A DNA stretch of 30,584 nt from DUSC01 sp964371125 (GCA_964371125.1 CAYJMY010000035.1:1-30584), one strand, 5' to 3'. Shown: positions 7,933 through 16,144, counted from the first letter of the stretch. Made by a program: numbers and translations. Notes: generated from the letters alone by a model not told the origin.

Positions 7933-10053
7933 GTGGCCAAGACGACAGCGAAGAGCACCGCCGCGAAACCGGCGAACGGCAAGGACGCGGCGAAACCGGC
8001 ATCGCTTCCGGCAGAGAAGGCGAAGACGAAGGCGGCCGCGGCGACCGCGAAATCGCAGTCGGCGAAGCCCGCCACGAAGGCGGCGGCCACGAAGGCGCCC
8101 GCCGTGAAGGCGGCGGCCACGAAGGCGACGGCGAAGACATCGAAGCCGGCGACGCCCGCGGCGAAGCCTGCCCCGATCGCCGCATCCCCCGCAGCAAAGG
8201 CGCCCACGACAAAGGCAGCGCCGGCGAAGGCCGCCAGACCGTCGAGCACAGCCAAGGCACCCGCCGCGGCCAAGGCGGCGCCGGCGCCCGCCGGAAAAAC
8301 ATCAAAACAGAAGACTCCCGCGGCCAAGCAGGAGTCGCCCAAGGAAAGGCCCGAATCCATGACGACGAGTTCCGCCGCGAAGTCCGCGGAGAAGCCCTGG
8401 CTGAAGAGCTACCCGAGCGTCGTGCCGCCCGAGATCGGCCCGCTGCCGGCGGAATCGATCGGTGAACTGCTCGTCAATGCGTGCCGCAAATACACCGACC
8501 AGCCGGCCTTCACCTGCATGGGCAAGTCGCTCAGCTACAGCGATATGGAACGCATGTCTTCGGCCTTCGGCGCATGGCTCCAGTCAAGGGGACTCGCCAA
8601 GGGCGCCCGCGTCGCGATCATGATGCCGAACGTTCTCCAATACCCCGTCGTCATGATGGGCGTGATGCGCGCCGGGCTGACGGTCGTCAACGTCAATCCG
8701 CTCTACACGCCCCGCGAGCTCGAACATCAGTTGAAGGATTCCGGCGCCGAGGCGATCGTCATCCTCGAGAATTTCGCCGCGACGCTCCAGGCCTGCGTGG
8801 CGAAGACGAACGTCAAGCATATGGTCGTCGCCTCGATGGGCGACATGCTGGGAACGGTGAAGGGCACGATCGTCAATCTGGTCGTACGCCGCATCAAGAA
8901 GATGGTGCCGGCCTGGTCGCTGCCGGGTCACGTGACGTTCAACGCCGCCATGAAGGAAGGGGCTGCGCGCACGTTCAAGCCCGCCCAGGTGACGTCCGAC
9001 GACGTCGGCTTCCTGCAGTACACCGGCGGTACGACCGGCGTATCGAAGGGCGCAACCCTGCTCCACCGCAACGTACTGGCTAATGTCGCGCAGAACGTGC
9101 TGTGGCTGGAGAGTGCCTTCATCAAGAAGCCGCGGCCGCCGCACATGGTCTATGTCTGCCCGCTGCCGCTCTACCATATCTACGCGCTGACGGTGAACGC
9201 GCTGACCGGCATGCATCTGGGCGCGCAGAACATCCTGATCCCCAATCCGAGGGACATCCCCGGTTTCGTCAAGGAGCTACAGCAGTACCCGATCAACGTC
9301 TTCCCCGGCCTCAACACGCTGTTCAACGCGCTGCTCAACAACGCCGAGTTCGCCAAGATCGACTTCAAGCCGCTGCTGCTCACTTTCGGCGGCGGCATGG
9401 CGGTGCAGCGCCCCGTCGCCGAGCGCTGGAAGAAGATGACGGGCTGCGTCGTCTCCGAGGGCTACGGCCTGTCGGAAACCTCGCCGGTGGCGACGGCCAA
9501 CCGCTTCGACGCCGACGAGTTCTCCGGCACGATCGGCCTGCCGATCCCTTCCACCGAGATCGCCATCCGCGACGAAGACGGCAAAGACCTGCCCATCGGC
9601 GAGGTCGGCGAGATCTGCATCCGTGGGCCGCAGGTCATGGCCGGCTACTGGAACCGCGCGGACGAGACTGCGAAGGTGATGGCGGCGGACGGCTTCTTCA
9701 AGTCCGGCGACATGGGCTTCATGGACGAGAACGGCTACATCAAGATCGTCGACCGCAAGAAGGACATGATCCTGGTCTCGGGCTTCAACGTCTATCCGAA
9801 CGAGCTCGAGGAAGTGGTCGCCCAGCACCCCGGCGTGCTCGAGGTCGCGGCAATCGGCGTGCCGGACGAACATTCTGGCGAGGTGCCGAAGCTGTTCGTC
9901 GTCAAGAAGGACCCGAACCTCACCGCCGCGGCGTTGCACGAATACTGCCGGGAGAACCTGACCGGCTACAAGCGGCCGCGGCACATCGAGTTCCGCACCG
10001 ACCTGCCGAAGACCAATGTCGGCAAGATCCTGCGGCGCGAGCTGAGGGGATAA
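7933..10053 (+). CDS. fadD: Long-chain fatty-acid--CoA ligase (FadD type) with Ala/Lys/Pro-rich N-terminal extension
   Basis: The C-terminal 564 residues (from Met at 8359) are a complete acyl-CoA synthetase: P-loop YTGGTTGVSKG (core residues 221-231), GYGLSET (368-374), FFKSGDMGF (446-454), DRKKDMILVSGFNVYP and the catalytic lysine in NVGKILRRE (about Lys556). It would activate fatty acids with ATP and CoA for beta-oxidation or lipid synthesis. In the same frame, without a stop, about 142 residues rich in Ala, Lys, Pro and Thr precede it, with AATKA and AAKPA repeats like histone H1 tails. GTG at 7933 has GGGAGG 5 bases upstream, an excellent start. The internal ATG at 8359 has AAGGAAAGG further away (9 bases) and would give a normal-length FadD, so two products are possible. 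Confidence 0.88.
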   Translation: MAKTTAKSTAAKPANGKDAAKPASLPAEKAKTKAAAATAKSQSAKPATKAAATKAPAVKAAATKATAKTSKPATPAAKPAPIAASPAAKAPTTKAAPAKAARPSSTAKAPAAAKAAPAPAGKTSKQKTPAAKQESPKERPESMTTSSAAKSAEKPWLKSYPSVVPPEIGPLPAESIGELLVNACRKYTDQPAFTCMGKSLSYSDMERMSSAFGAWLQSRGLAKGARVAIMMPNVLQYPVVMMGVMRAGLTVVNVNPLYTPRELEHQLKDSGAEAIVILENFAATLQACVAKTNVKHMVVASMGDMLGTVKGTIVNLVVRRIKKMVPAWSLPGHVTFNAAMKEGAARTFKPAQVTSDDVGFLQYTGGTTGVSKGATLLHRNVLANVAQNVLWLESAFIKKPRPPHMVYVCPLPLYHIYALTVNALTGMHLGAQNILIPNPRDIPGFVKELQQYPINVFPGLNTLFNALLNNAEFAKIDFKPLLLTFGGGMAVQRPVAERWKKMTGCVVSEGYGLSETSPVATANRFDADEFSGTIGLPIPSTEIAIRDEDGKDLPIGEVGEICIRGPQVMAGYWNRADETAKVMAADGFFKSGDMGFMDENGYIKIVDRKKDMILVSGFNVYPNELEEVVAQHPGVLEVAAIGVPDEHSGEVPKLFVVKKDPNLTAAALHEYCRENLTGYKRPRHIEFRTDLPKTNVGKILRRELRG

Positions 10054-10064
10054 CGATGAAGCCT

Positions 10065-10088
10065 GCGGAAGGGCGTTGGCCCTTCCGC
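10065..10088. terminator. Bidirectional terminator between fadD and the 69-aa gene
   Basis: GCGGAAGGGC and GCCCTTCCGC form a perfect 10-bp stem with a 4-base GTTG loop. It lies 12 bases after the fadD stop and directly beside the stop of the convergent 69-aa gene, the right place for a shared terminator. Flanking T runs are short. Confidence 0.7.
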
Positions 10089-10089
10089 C

Positions 10090-10299
10090 TTAGCTGTCCT
10101 TGATCGTCGTGCCGGGGTGCTTCTTCGCGTAGCTCGCAGAGACGAATTCACCTGACTTCGCGCTGCGGTGCGTCCCGTTCGTGCTGCCGCCGCCGCGCGT
10201 TTCGCCGAGCGTCGTCGCCGGGTGTTTGGCCGCGAAACCCTTGGTCACAAACTGCCCGGTACCGGCGCTGCGAAAATTCTTGCCGCCGCCCTTTGCCAT
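10090..10299 (-). CDS. Small basic protein with duplicated FV...AKHPxTT motif (69 aa)
   Basis: The product has two copies of one motif, RSAGTGQFVTKGFAAKHPATT (about residues 11-31) and RSAKSGEFVSASYAKKHPGTT (about 45-65), joined by a Gly-rich linker. Small proteins with the RSAxTGxFV...A...PxTT pattern are widespread in bacteria and phages, and I know of no established function. The start at 10299 is supported by AAGGAG 7 bases upstream. It is convergent with fadD and divergent from the DNA methyltransferase gene. The basic, Ser/Thr/Gly-rich composition would suit a nucleic-acid-associated or disordered protein, but that is a guess. Confidence 0.8.
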   Translation of the reverse strand: MAKGGGKNFRSAGTGQFVTKGFAAKHPATTLGETRGGGSTNGTHRSAKSGEFVSASYAKKHPGTTIKDS

Positions 10300-10347
10300 C
10301 GTCCCGCTCCTTCTCCATGATCCGAATCGGAGGTGCTCCGAGGAAAT

Positions 10348-10362
10348 GTTCGCCTATTGTTC
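10348..10362 (+). promoter_or_regulatory. Candidate LexA (SOS) box upstream of the DNA methyltransferase gene
   Basis: GTTC-GCCTATT-GTTC exactly fits the alphaproteobacterial LexA operator GTTC-N7-GTTC. It ends 24 bases before the methyltransferase ATG, in the intergenic region. The AT-rich spacer is also typical. Only eight bases are constrained, so a chance match somewhere in 30 kb is expected, though a match at this promoter position is much less so. Confidence 0.5.
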
Positions 10363-10386
10363 CTTGGAGTCAAGCGGGTGCCGGCC

Positions 10387-12051
10387 ATGACGAACAAGCT
10401 CTATTACGGCGATAATCTTGCGATACTGCGCCAACACGTCGCCGACGAGAGCGTCGACCTCGTCTATCTCGATCCGCCGTGCAATTCGAACGCCACCTAC
10501 AACGTGCTGTTCAAGTCGCCCGACGGCGCGCAGAGCCAGTCGCAGATCGAGGCCTTCGACGATACGTGGCAATGGGGCGAGATCGCCGAGGACGCCTACT
10601 GGCAGGTGCTGCATGGGCCGAATACCGAGGCCGCGCGCATGCTGGAGGCCATGCGTGGCTTCCTCGGCGAAAACGCGATGATGGCCTATCTGGCGATGAT
10701 GGCGATCCGGCTGATCGAACTGCACCGCGTGCTCAAGCCCACCGGCTCGCTCTATCTCCACTGCGACCCGACGGCGAGCCACTATCTGAAGATACTGCTG
10801 GATGCGGTGTTCGGGCCTCGGAATTTTCTAAATGAAATTTCATGGAAAAGAACGACAGCTCACAGCAGCGCTAAGAGATACGCGCCCGTACACGACACTA
10901 TATTATTCTATTCGAAATCTCCTGAGAAACTTTGGAATGCGCCTCGAACGTCATATGACGAGCAGTATTTGGACAAATATTACAAATATGATGATGGTGA
11001 TGGGCGATTATATTGGCGTGCCGACATAACGGGGGCGGGCGTCAGAACCGGCGAAAGCGGCCTGCCGTGGCGTGACCGAAACCCAACGTCAATTCAGAGA
11101 CATTGGGCTCTGCCGGAGGGTGTCATCGCAGAACTGGTCGGCACCGACCGAGCAGCGAAAATGACGGTGCAAGAGAAGCTTGACGCTCTTGATGATGCCA
11201 AACTCATATATTGGGCCAAAGGGAGCGGGATGCCGCAATACAAGCGCTATCGCGAACAGCTTAAGGGTTTGGCGGTTGGAGACATCTGGGACGACATCAA
11301 TCGGATCAATCCCGTCGGCGGTGAACGCCTCGGCTACCCCACCCAAAAGCCCGTCGCCCTGCTCGAGCGCATCATTTCGGCCTCGTCCTATCCCGGCGAC
11401 GTGGTGCTCGATCCCTTCTGCGGCTGCGGCACCACGGTGCATGCCGCGCAGAAGCTCGGCCGGCGCTGGATCGGCATCGACGTCACCCATCTCGCCATCT
11501 CGCTGATCGAGCGCCGCCTGCGAGACGCCTTCGGCAAGGAGGCGGATTTCGTCACCGTCGGCGTGCCCAAGGACCTCGGCGCGGCGCGCGATCTCGCCGA
11601 GCGCGACAAGCACGAATTCGAGAAATGGGCGATCTCGCTCATCCCCGACGCGCAGCCCTTCCGGGGCGGCAAGAAGGGCGCCGACACCGGCATCGACGGC
11701 ATCGTCTACCTGAAGACCGGCAAGAGCACGACCGACAAGGCCATCGTCGAGGTCAAGGGAGGCGCAGTTTCCGTCGACCAGATCCACAAGCTGAAGAGCG
11801 TCATCGACCGCGAGAAGGCGATGGCCGGCCTGTTCGTCACGCTGAATCCGCCCACCAAGCCGATGATTTCGGAAGCCGCCGCAGCCGGCTTCGTCGAAAC
11901 CGGGTATGGCCGCATTCCGCGCATCCAGATCCTCACCATCGACGGCATCCTGAACTTCCGCGAGGTGCCGCGCCTGCCGGTGGTCGATTCGACCGCCTTC
12001 AAGAAGGCGCCGAAGGAGAAACAGGCGGGACAGGCCGGCTTCGACTTCTGA
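10387..12051 (+). CDS. Beta-class site-specific DNA methyltransferase with C-terminal Mrr-like nuclease domain
   Basis: The 554-residue protein has motif IV (YLDPPCNSN, residues 27-35) ahead of the AdoMet-binding motif (VVLDPFCGCGTT, about 338-349), the beta-class order of N6-adenine or N4-cytosine methyltransferases. Between them lies the target recognition region (about 147-310). The C-terminal part, about residues 410-500, has GADTGIDGIVYL and then AIVEVKGG, the D...ExK arrangement of an Mrr/PD-(D/E)XK nuclease fold. Such two-domain proteins are common in Hyphomicrobiales from memory. The recognition region is AT-rich (84 of 180 bases G+C at 10861-11040 by hand) against 62-68% in the flanks. 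Motif IV has Cys where Phe, Tyr or Trp is usual. A GTG at 10378 with GGAG 8 bases upstream is an alternative start. No separate restriction gene is visible. Confidence 0.88.
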   Translation: MTNKLYYGDNLAILRQHVADESVDLVYLDPPCNSNATYNVLFKSPDGAQSQSQIEAFDDTWQWGEIAEDAYWQVLHGPNTEAARMLEAMRGFLGENAMMAYLAMMAIRLIELHRVLKPTGSLYLHCDPTASHYLKILLDAVFGPRNFLNEISWKRTTAHSSAKRYAPVHDTILFYSKSPEKLWNAPRTSYDEQYLDKYYKYDDGDGRLYWRADITGAGVRTGESGLPWRDRNPTSIQRHWALPEGVIAELVGTDRAAKMTVQEKLDALDDAKLIYWAKGSGMPQYKRYREQLKGLAVGDIWDDINRINPVGGERLGYPTQKPVALLERIISASSYPGDVVLDPFCGCGTTVHAAQKLGRRWIGIDVTHLAISLIERRLRDAFGKEADFVTVGVPKDLGAARDLAERDKHEFEKWAISLIPDAQPFRGGKKGADTGIDGIVYLKTGKSTTDKAIVEVKGGAVSVDQIHKLKSVIDREKAMAGLFVTLNPPTKPMISEAAAAGFVETGYGRIPRIQILTIDGILNFREVPRLPVVDSTAFKKAPKEKQAGQAGFDF

Positions 12052-12069
12052 GGGAAGCCCCTCCCCGGC

Positions 12070-12774
12070 CTATCCCGCCAGATACCCCGGCAGTTCCGCA
12101 ACCGATCCCAGGATGACGTCGGCGAGGCGGGCGAGCGTTTCCTGGGTGCCCGTACCGCTCAGCACGCCGACGGCCAGGCCGACGCCACCGGCGCGCGCCA
12201 TCTCGAGGTCGTGGCGGTTGTCGCCGACCATGGCGATCTGCGAAGGCTTCAATCCGGTCAGGTCGGCGAAGGCGAAGACCGCGTCGGGCGCCGGCTTCGG
12301 GTTGGCGACGGCGTCGTAGCCGTAGGCGGCGTCGAACATGGTCGACATGCCGAGCGCGGCGAGCGTCTGCTCGGCGCCGGACGTCGAATCGTTGGTGGCG
12401 ACGCCAAGGCGAAGGCCCCGGCGGTGCAGCTCGGCAATCGCCTCGCGGCAACCGGCGAGGGGTACGGACTGGCGGGCGGCCTCGGCGGCGGTGAACGTGT
12501 CGAAGTGCCGGGTCATGGCCTGGCGGCCGGCGTCGTCGAGGCCGGGATACCAGAGCGCGACGATATCGGCGTTGGTGCCGGCGGCGAAGACCGAATCGGC
12601 GCGGAAACGGTGGTTGGCGTAGTCGTAGCCGGCGCGCGCCATCAACTCGTCGGCGTGCGTACGGCTGCCCGCAGCAGCCTGCAGCGCCATCAGATCGCCG
12701 ATCGCGTACCAGGTCGCCTGGAAGTCGACCAGCGTTCCGTCCTTGTCGAACAGGATGCCTTTGATATCGGCCAC
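12070..12774 (-). CDS. HAD-family phosphatase, phosphoglycolate phosphatase-like
   Basis: The 234-residue protein has the four HAD motifs: FDKDGTLVDF with nucleophile Asp10 and acid Asp12, the Ser/Thr motif in GVATND, the lysine in NPKPAPD, and the acidic motif VGDNRHDLEMA. The helical cap between residues 20 and 90 makes it a subfamily I enzyme like Gph. Substrate cannot be told from sequence; a small phosphate ester such as 2-phosphoglycolate is likely. GTG at 12774 was chosen since GGGGGAG lies 5 bases upstream; GTG at 12780 overlaps the pgi stop (GTGA). Either way it is translationally coupled to pgi, which suggests a link with sugar-phosphate metabolism or its by-products. Confidence 0.88.
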   Translation of the reverse strand: MADIKGILFDKDGTLVDFQATWYAIGDLMALQAAAGSRTHADELMARAGYDYANHRFRADSVFAAGTNADIVALWYPGLDDAGRQAMTRHFDTFTAAEAARQSVPLAGCREAIAELHRRGLRLGVATNDSTSGAEQTLAALGMSTMFDAAYGYDAVANPKPAPDAVFAFADLTGLKPSQIAMVGDNRHDLEMARAGGVGLAVGVLSGTGTQETLARLADVILGSVAELPGYLAG

Positions 12775-12776
12775 GA

Positions 12777-14417
12777 TCACTCCCCCGCCCGGCGCTGGGC
12801 ATGGATATGGCGGACGAGGCCGGCCGTCGAGGCGTCGCCCGCGGCGTCGGCTTTTCCTTCCACGACAGGCAGGAGGTTGGTGGCGAGTTCCTTGCCGAGC
12901 TCGACGCCCCACTGGTCGAAGGCGTTGATGCCGTAGAGCTGCGCCTCGACGAAGACGCGATGCTCGTAGAGCGCAATCAGCTTGCCGAGCGCCGCCGGGT
13001 CGAGCCGCCGGTAGAGGATGGTCAGCGACGGCCGGTTGCCTGGGAACACGCGGTGCGGGGCGACCGCGGCGATTTCCGCAGCCGAAGCGCCCTTCGCCAG
13101 TATCCGCGCCTCGGCCTCGGCCAACGTGCGGCCCTTCATCAGCGCCTGCGACTGCGCCAGGCAGTTGGCGAGCAGGAGGTCGTGGTGATGGCGCAGTTCC
13201 GGCTCGTGGCCCTCCGCCGCGGCGAGGAACTCGACCGGGATGACGTCGGAGCCCTGATGCAGGAGCTGGAAGAAGGCATGCTGGCCGTTGGTGCCGGGCT
13301 CGCCCCATACCAGCGGACCGGTCGGCGTCGCCACCCGGCCGCCGTCGATGGTCACCGACTTGCCGTTCGATTCCATGTCGAGCTGCTGCAGATAGGCCGG
13401 CAGGCGGGCGAGCCGCTGGTCGTAGGGAATGACCGCGCGGGCCGGACAGGCGCAGGCGACGCGATGCCACCAGCCGACCAGGCCGAGCACCGACGACAGG
13501 TTGGCGAGCGCCGGCGCCGTGCGGAAATGGACGTCCATGGCATGGGCGCCGGCGAGGAAGTCGCGGAAATCGTCCGGGCCGACGGCGATCATCACCGGCA
13601 GGCCGATCGCCGACCACAGCGAGTAGCGCCCGCCGACCCAGTCCCAGAAGCCGAACACGCGGTCGGGCGCGATGCCGAAGGCGGCGACCTTGTCGAGGGC
13701 CGTCGACACGGCGGCGAAATGGGCGCCGACCGCCGTGGCGCCGAGCGCGGCCTCGATCCAGCGGCGCGCGGTCGCGGCATTGGTCATGGTCTCGACTGTG
13801 GTGAAGGTCTTCGAGGCGACGATGAAGAGCGTCGCCGCCGGATCGAGCCCCTTCAGCGTGTCGGCGATATGGGCGCCGTCGACGTTGGAGACGTAATGCA
13901 GCCGCGGCCCGTCGTGGTAAGGCGCCAGTGCCAGCGTCGCCATGGCCGGGCCGAGGTCGGAACCGCCGATGCCGATGTTGACGACGTCGGCGATCGGCCT
14001 GCCGGTGGCGCCGCGGATCGTGCCCGAACGGATGCCGCCGGCGAAGGCGGCCATGGCAGAGAGCACCGCGCGGACGTCGCCCATGATGTCGGCGCCGTCG
14101 ACGACGACCGGCTCGGCCGACATGTTGCGCAGGGCCGTGTGCAGCACGGCGCGGTGCTCGGTCGCGTTGATGCGCTCGCCGGAAAACATCGCCTCGCGGC
14201 GCGCCTCGACGCCCGCCGCCGCTGCGAGTTCCGCCAGCAGCCGCATCGTTTCCCTGTCGACCGCGGTCTTCGACCAGTCGAGCAGGAGATCTCCGACGTT
14301 GAGCGAGAAGGCTTCGAACCGGCCCGGATCGGCGGCGAAGGCGGCGTTCAGGTCGAACGGGTTTGCGGCGCGGCGGCGTAGCGCATCGACGTGCGGGGCG
14401 AGGTCAGGTCTGCTCAC
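12777..14417 (-). CDS. pgi: Glucose-6-phosphate isomerase
   Basis: The 546-residue enzyme interconverts glucose 6-phosphate and fructose 6-phosphate in the cytoplasm. Motifs seen in order are GIGGSDLGPAM (148-158), SKTFTTVET (202-210), the family signature DWVGGRYSLWSAIG (259-272), MESNGKS (348-354), GEPGTNGQHAF with the catalytic Glu (372-382), LLHQG with the ring-opening His, and QWGVELGKEL near the C terminus. The start is the GTG at 14417 with GGAGGG upstream; ATG starts further upstream would add an Arg-rich leader with no homology. It is divergent from the MocR regulator and overlaps the HAD phosphatase gene downstream. Glucose 6-phosphate is also the substrate of OtsA, encoded 10 kb away. 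Confidence 0.96.
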   Translation of the reverse strand: MSRPDLAPHVDALRRRAANPFDLNAAFAADPGRFEAFSLNVGDLLLDWSKTAVDRETMRLLAELAAAAGVEARREAMFSGERINATEHRAVLHTALRNMSAEPVVVDGADIMGDVRAVLSAMAAFAGGIRSGTIRGATGRPIADVVNIGIGGSDLGPAMATLALAPYHDGPRLHYVSNVDGAHIADTLKGLDPAATLFIVASKTFTTVETMTNAATARRWIEAALGATAVGAHFAAVSTALDKVAAFGIAPDRVFGFWDWVGGRYSLWSAIGLPVMIAVGPDDFRDFLAGAHAMDVHFRTAPALANLSSVLGLVGWWHRVACACPARAVIPYDQRLARLPAYLQQLDMESNGKSVTIDGGRVATPTGPLVWGEPGTNGQHAFFQLLHQGSDVIPVEFLAAAEGHEPELRHHHDLLLANCLAQSQALMKGRTLAEAEARILAKGASAAEIAAVAPHRVFPGNRPSLTILYRRLDPAALGKLIALYEHRVFVEAQLYGINAFDQWGVELGKELATNLLPVVEGKADAAGDASTAGLVRHIHAQRRAGE

Positions 14418-14545
14418 GGGGATCCCTCCGCGTTGCTCCGCCTCAGGCCGTATCGCGCGGCGGGAGAAATTACCAGAGCCACGCGGAGTCGTCCGCGGAG
14501 GGGAAAAGCCGCGCGCGACCGCTGGCCCATGGTAGGGACCCTTCA

Positions 14546-14598
14546 CTGGCATAAATGGTTGCGATCAGAAAAATTCATTGGTTTAATAGGTTGGTCCA
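14546..14598. promoter_or_regulatory. Candidate MocR operator region upstream of the regulator gene
   Basis: This AT-richer stretch holds CTGGCATA (14546-14553) and TTGGTCCA (14591-14598), preceded by a partial copy TTGGTTTA (14578-14585). Both octamers recur in the region before the mttB-like gene. MocR-type regulators often bind direct repeats at their own and a neighbouring promoter. It is also the pgi/mocR divergent promoter region. Assignment is inference. Confidence 0.35.
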
Positions 14599-14650
14599 GC
14601 AATACTGCCTAGTAGGCCACGGAACACAAGAATCGGCCGGGAGGCGCGCC

Positions 14651-16144
14651 ATGTCGCAGCGAAACGATTCCGCCATCTGGAGCGGGCTATTCCGCATTTC
14701 CGCGGAGTCCGGGCAGACCCTGCAGGCTCAGATCCGCCAGGCGATCGTCGCCGCCATCCTCGACCGGCAAATCGCCGCGTCGATGCCGCTGCCGTCCTGC
14801 CGCATCCTCGCCGAGAAGCTCGGCGTGGCGCGCGGCACGGTGGTGCTGGCCTTCCAGCAACTGGTCGACCAGGGCTTCCTCATCGCCAAGGAGCGGCGCG
14901 GCCACTTCGTCAATCCCGAGGTGCTGACGACGCCGGCCAAGCCGTCGCAGAAGACGGCCGAGCATAGCGGACAGGTCGACTGGAAGGCGCGGCGGCGGAT
15001 CACGGCGAGCGACATGCCGCGGCCGGCCAAGCACGAGAACTGGATCAAGTGCTCCTACCCGTTCGTCTACGGCCAGTTCGACCCGGCGCTGTTTCCGACC
15101 GCCGAATGGCGCGAATGCAACCGCATGGCGCTCGCCGTGCTCGAGATCCGCAACTGGGCGGCCGACATGGTCGACCGCGACGACCCGCTCCTGATCGAGC
15201 AGATCCAGGCGCGGCTGCTGCCGCGGCGCGGCATCTTCGCCAATCCCGACGAGATCATCGTCACGCTGGGCGCCCAGAACGCGCTCTACATGCTCGCCAC
15301 GCTGCTCATGAGCAAGGGCTCGAAGGTGGCCATGGAAGACCCTGGCTATCCGGACGCGCGCTCGATCTTCCGCCTCGCCGGCGCCGAAATCGCCGCCACG
15401 CCGGTCGACAGCCAAGGCATTGTAACCTCTGCGATTCCGTCCGACGCCGGCTTCGTCTTCGTCACCCCCAGCCACCATTGCCCGACCATGGTGCCGCTGT
15501 CTGCCGAACGCCGGCAGGACCTCCTGCTGCGCGCCCAGACCAACGACCAGATCATCATCGAGGACGGCTACGACAGCCAGCTCCTCGACGAGTCGCCGCA
15601 ACAGGCGCTGAAGAGCCTCGATCGCACCGGCCGCGTCATCTATGTCGGCTCGATGTCGAAGACGCTCGCACCGGGACTTCGGCTCGGCTACATCGTCGCC
15701 TCCGCCGACCTGGTCGCCGAACTGCGCGCGCTGCGCCGCTTCATGCTGCGCCATCCGCCTGCCAACAACCAGCGCGCCGTAGCGCTTTTCCTGTCGCTCG
15801 GCCACCACGAGGCGCTGGTGCGGCGACTGTCGTCGGCCTTCGAGGAGCGGCGCAAGCGGCTCGTCCAGGCAATCTCGGCCTTCCTGCCCGAATGGCAGTC
15901 GACGAACTCCGCAGGCGGCACGTCACTATGGCTGGAAGGACCGCGCGGCATCGACTCCCGATCGCTCGCCGAAGTGGCCGCGGCGCGCAGCGTCATCATC
16001 GAGCCGGGCGACCGCTTCTTCGACCGGGCCGACCGGCCGACGCGTTTCCTGCGCCTCGGCATCTCGTCGATCGCGCTGCAACACATCGAGCCCGGCATCC
16101 GCGAGCTGGCGACCGCGGCGGGGCGGCGTCCGGCGGCCGCCTGA
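14651..16144 (+). CDS. MocR/PdxR-family regulator (GntR-type HTH fused to aminotransferase-like domain)
   Basis: The 497-residue protein has an N-terminal GntR-type winged helix: LQAQIRQAIVAAILD, PLPSCRILAEKLGVARGTVVLAFQQL and LIAKERRGHFV, about residues 20-90. After a linker comes a fold-type I aminotransferase-like domain, about 130-490, with the PLP lysine in SMSKTLAPGLRLGY (Lys337). Other PLP-site features include EDGYDSQL. Family members (GabR, PdxR, TauR, EnuR) sense amines, amino acids or vitamin B6 through PLP and activate or repress the adjacent catabolic genes. The ATG at 14651 has GGGAGG 6 bases upstream. The neighbouring mttB-like gene, 179 bases downstream on the same strand, is the likely target, so the effector may be a methylated amine or its product. 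Confidence 0.93.
   Translation: MSQRNDSAIWSGLFRISAESGQTLQAQIRQAIVAAILDRQIAASMPLPSCRILAEKLGVARGTVVLAFQQLVDQGFLIAKERRGHFVNPEVLTTPAKPSQKTAEHSGQVDWKARRRITASDMPRPAKHENWIKCSYPFVYGQFDPALFPTAEWRECNRMALAVLEIRNWAADMVDRDDPLLIEQIQARLLPRRGIFANPDEIIVTLGAQNALYMLATLLMSKGSKVAMEDPGYPDARSIFRLAGAEIAATPVDSQGIVTSAIPSDAGFVFVTPSHHCPTMVPLSAERRQDLLLRAQTNDQIIIEDGYDSQLLDESPQQALKSLDRTGRVIYVGSMSKTLAPGLRLGYIVASADLVAELRALRRFMLRHPPANNQRAVALFLSLGHHEALVRRLSSAFEERRKRLVQAISAFLPEWQSTNSAGGTSLWLEGPRGIDSRSLAEVAAARSVIIEPGDRFFDRADRPTRFLRLGISSIALQHIEPGIRELATAAGRRPAAA

Noticed and set aside
8071..8128. Near-identical short repeats that could suggest a CRISPR or satellite array
   Set aside because: They are in-frame coding repeats of the Ala/Lys-rich fadD extension, with no regular spacers.
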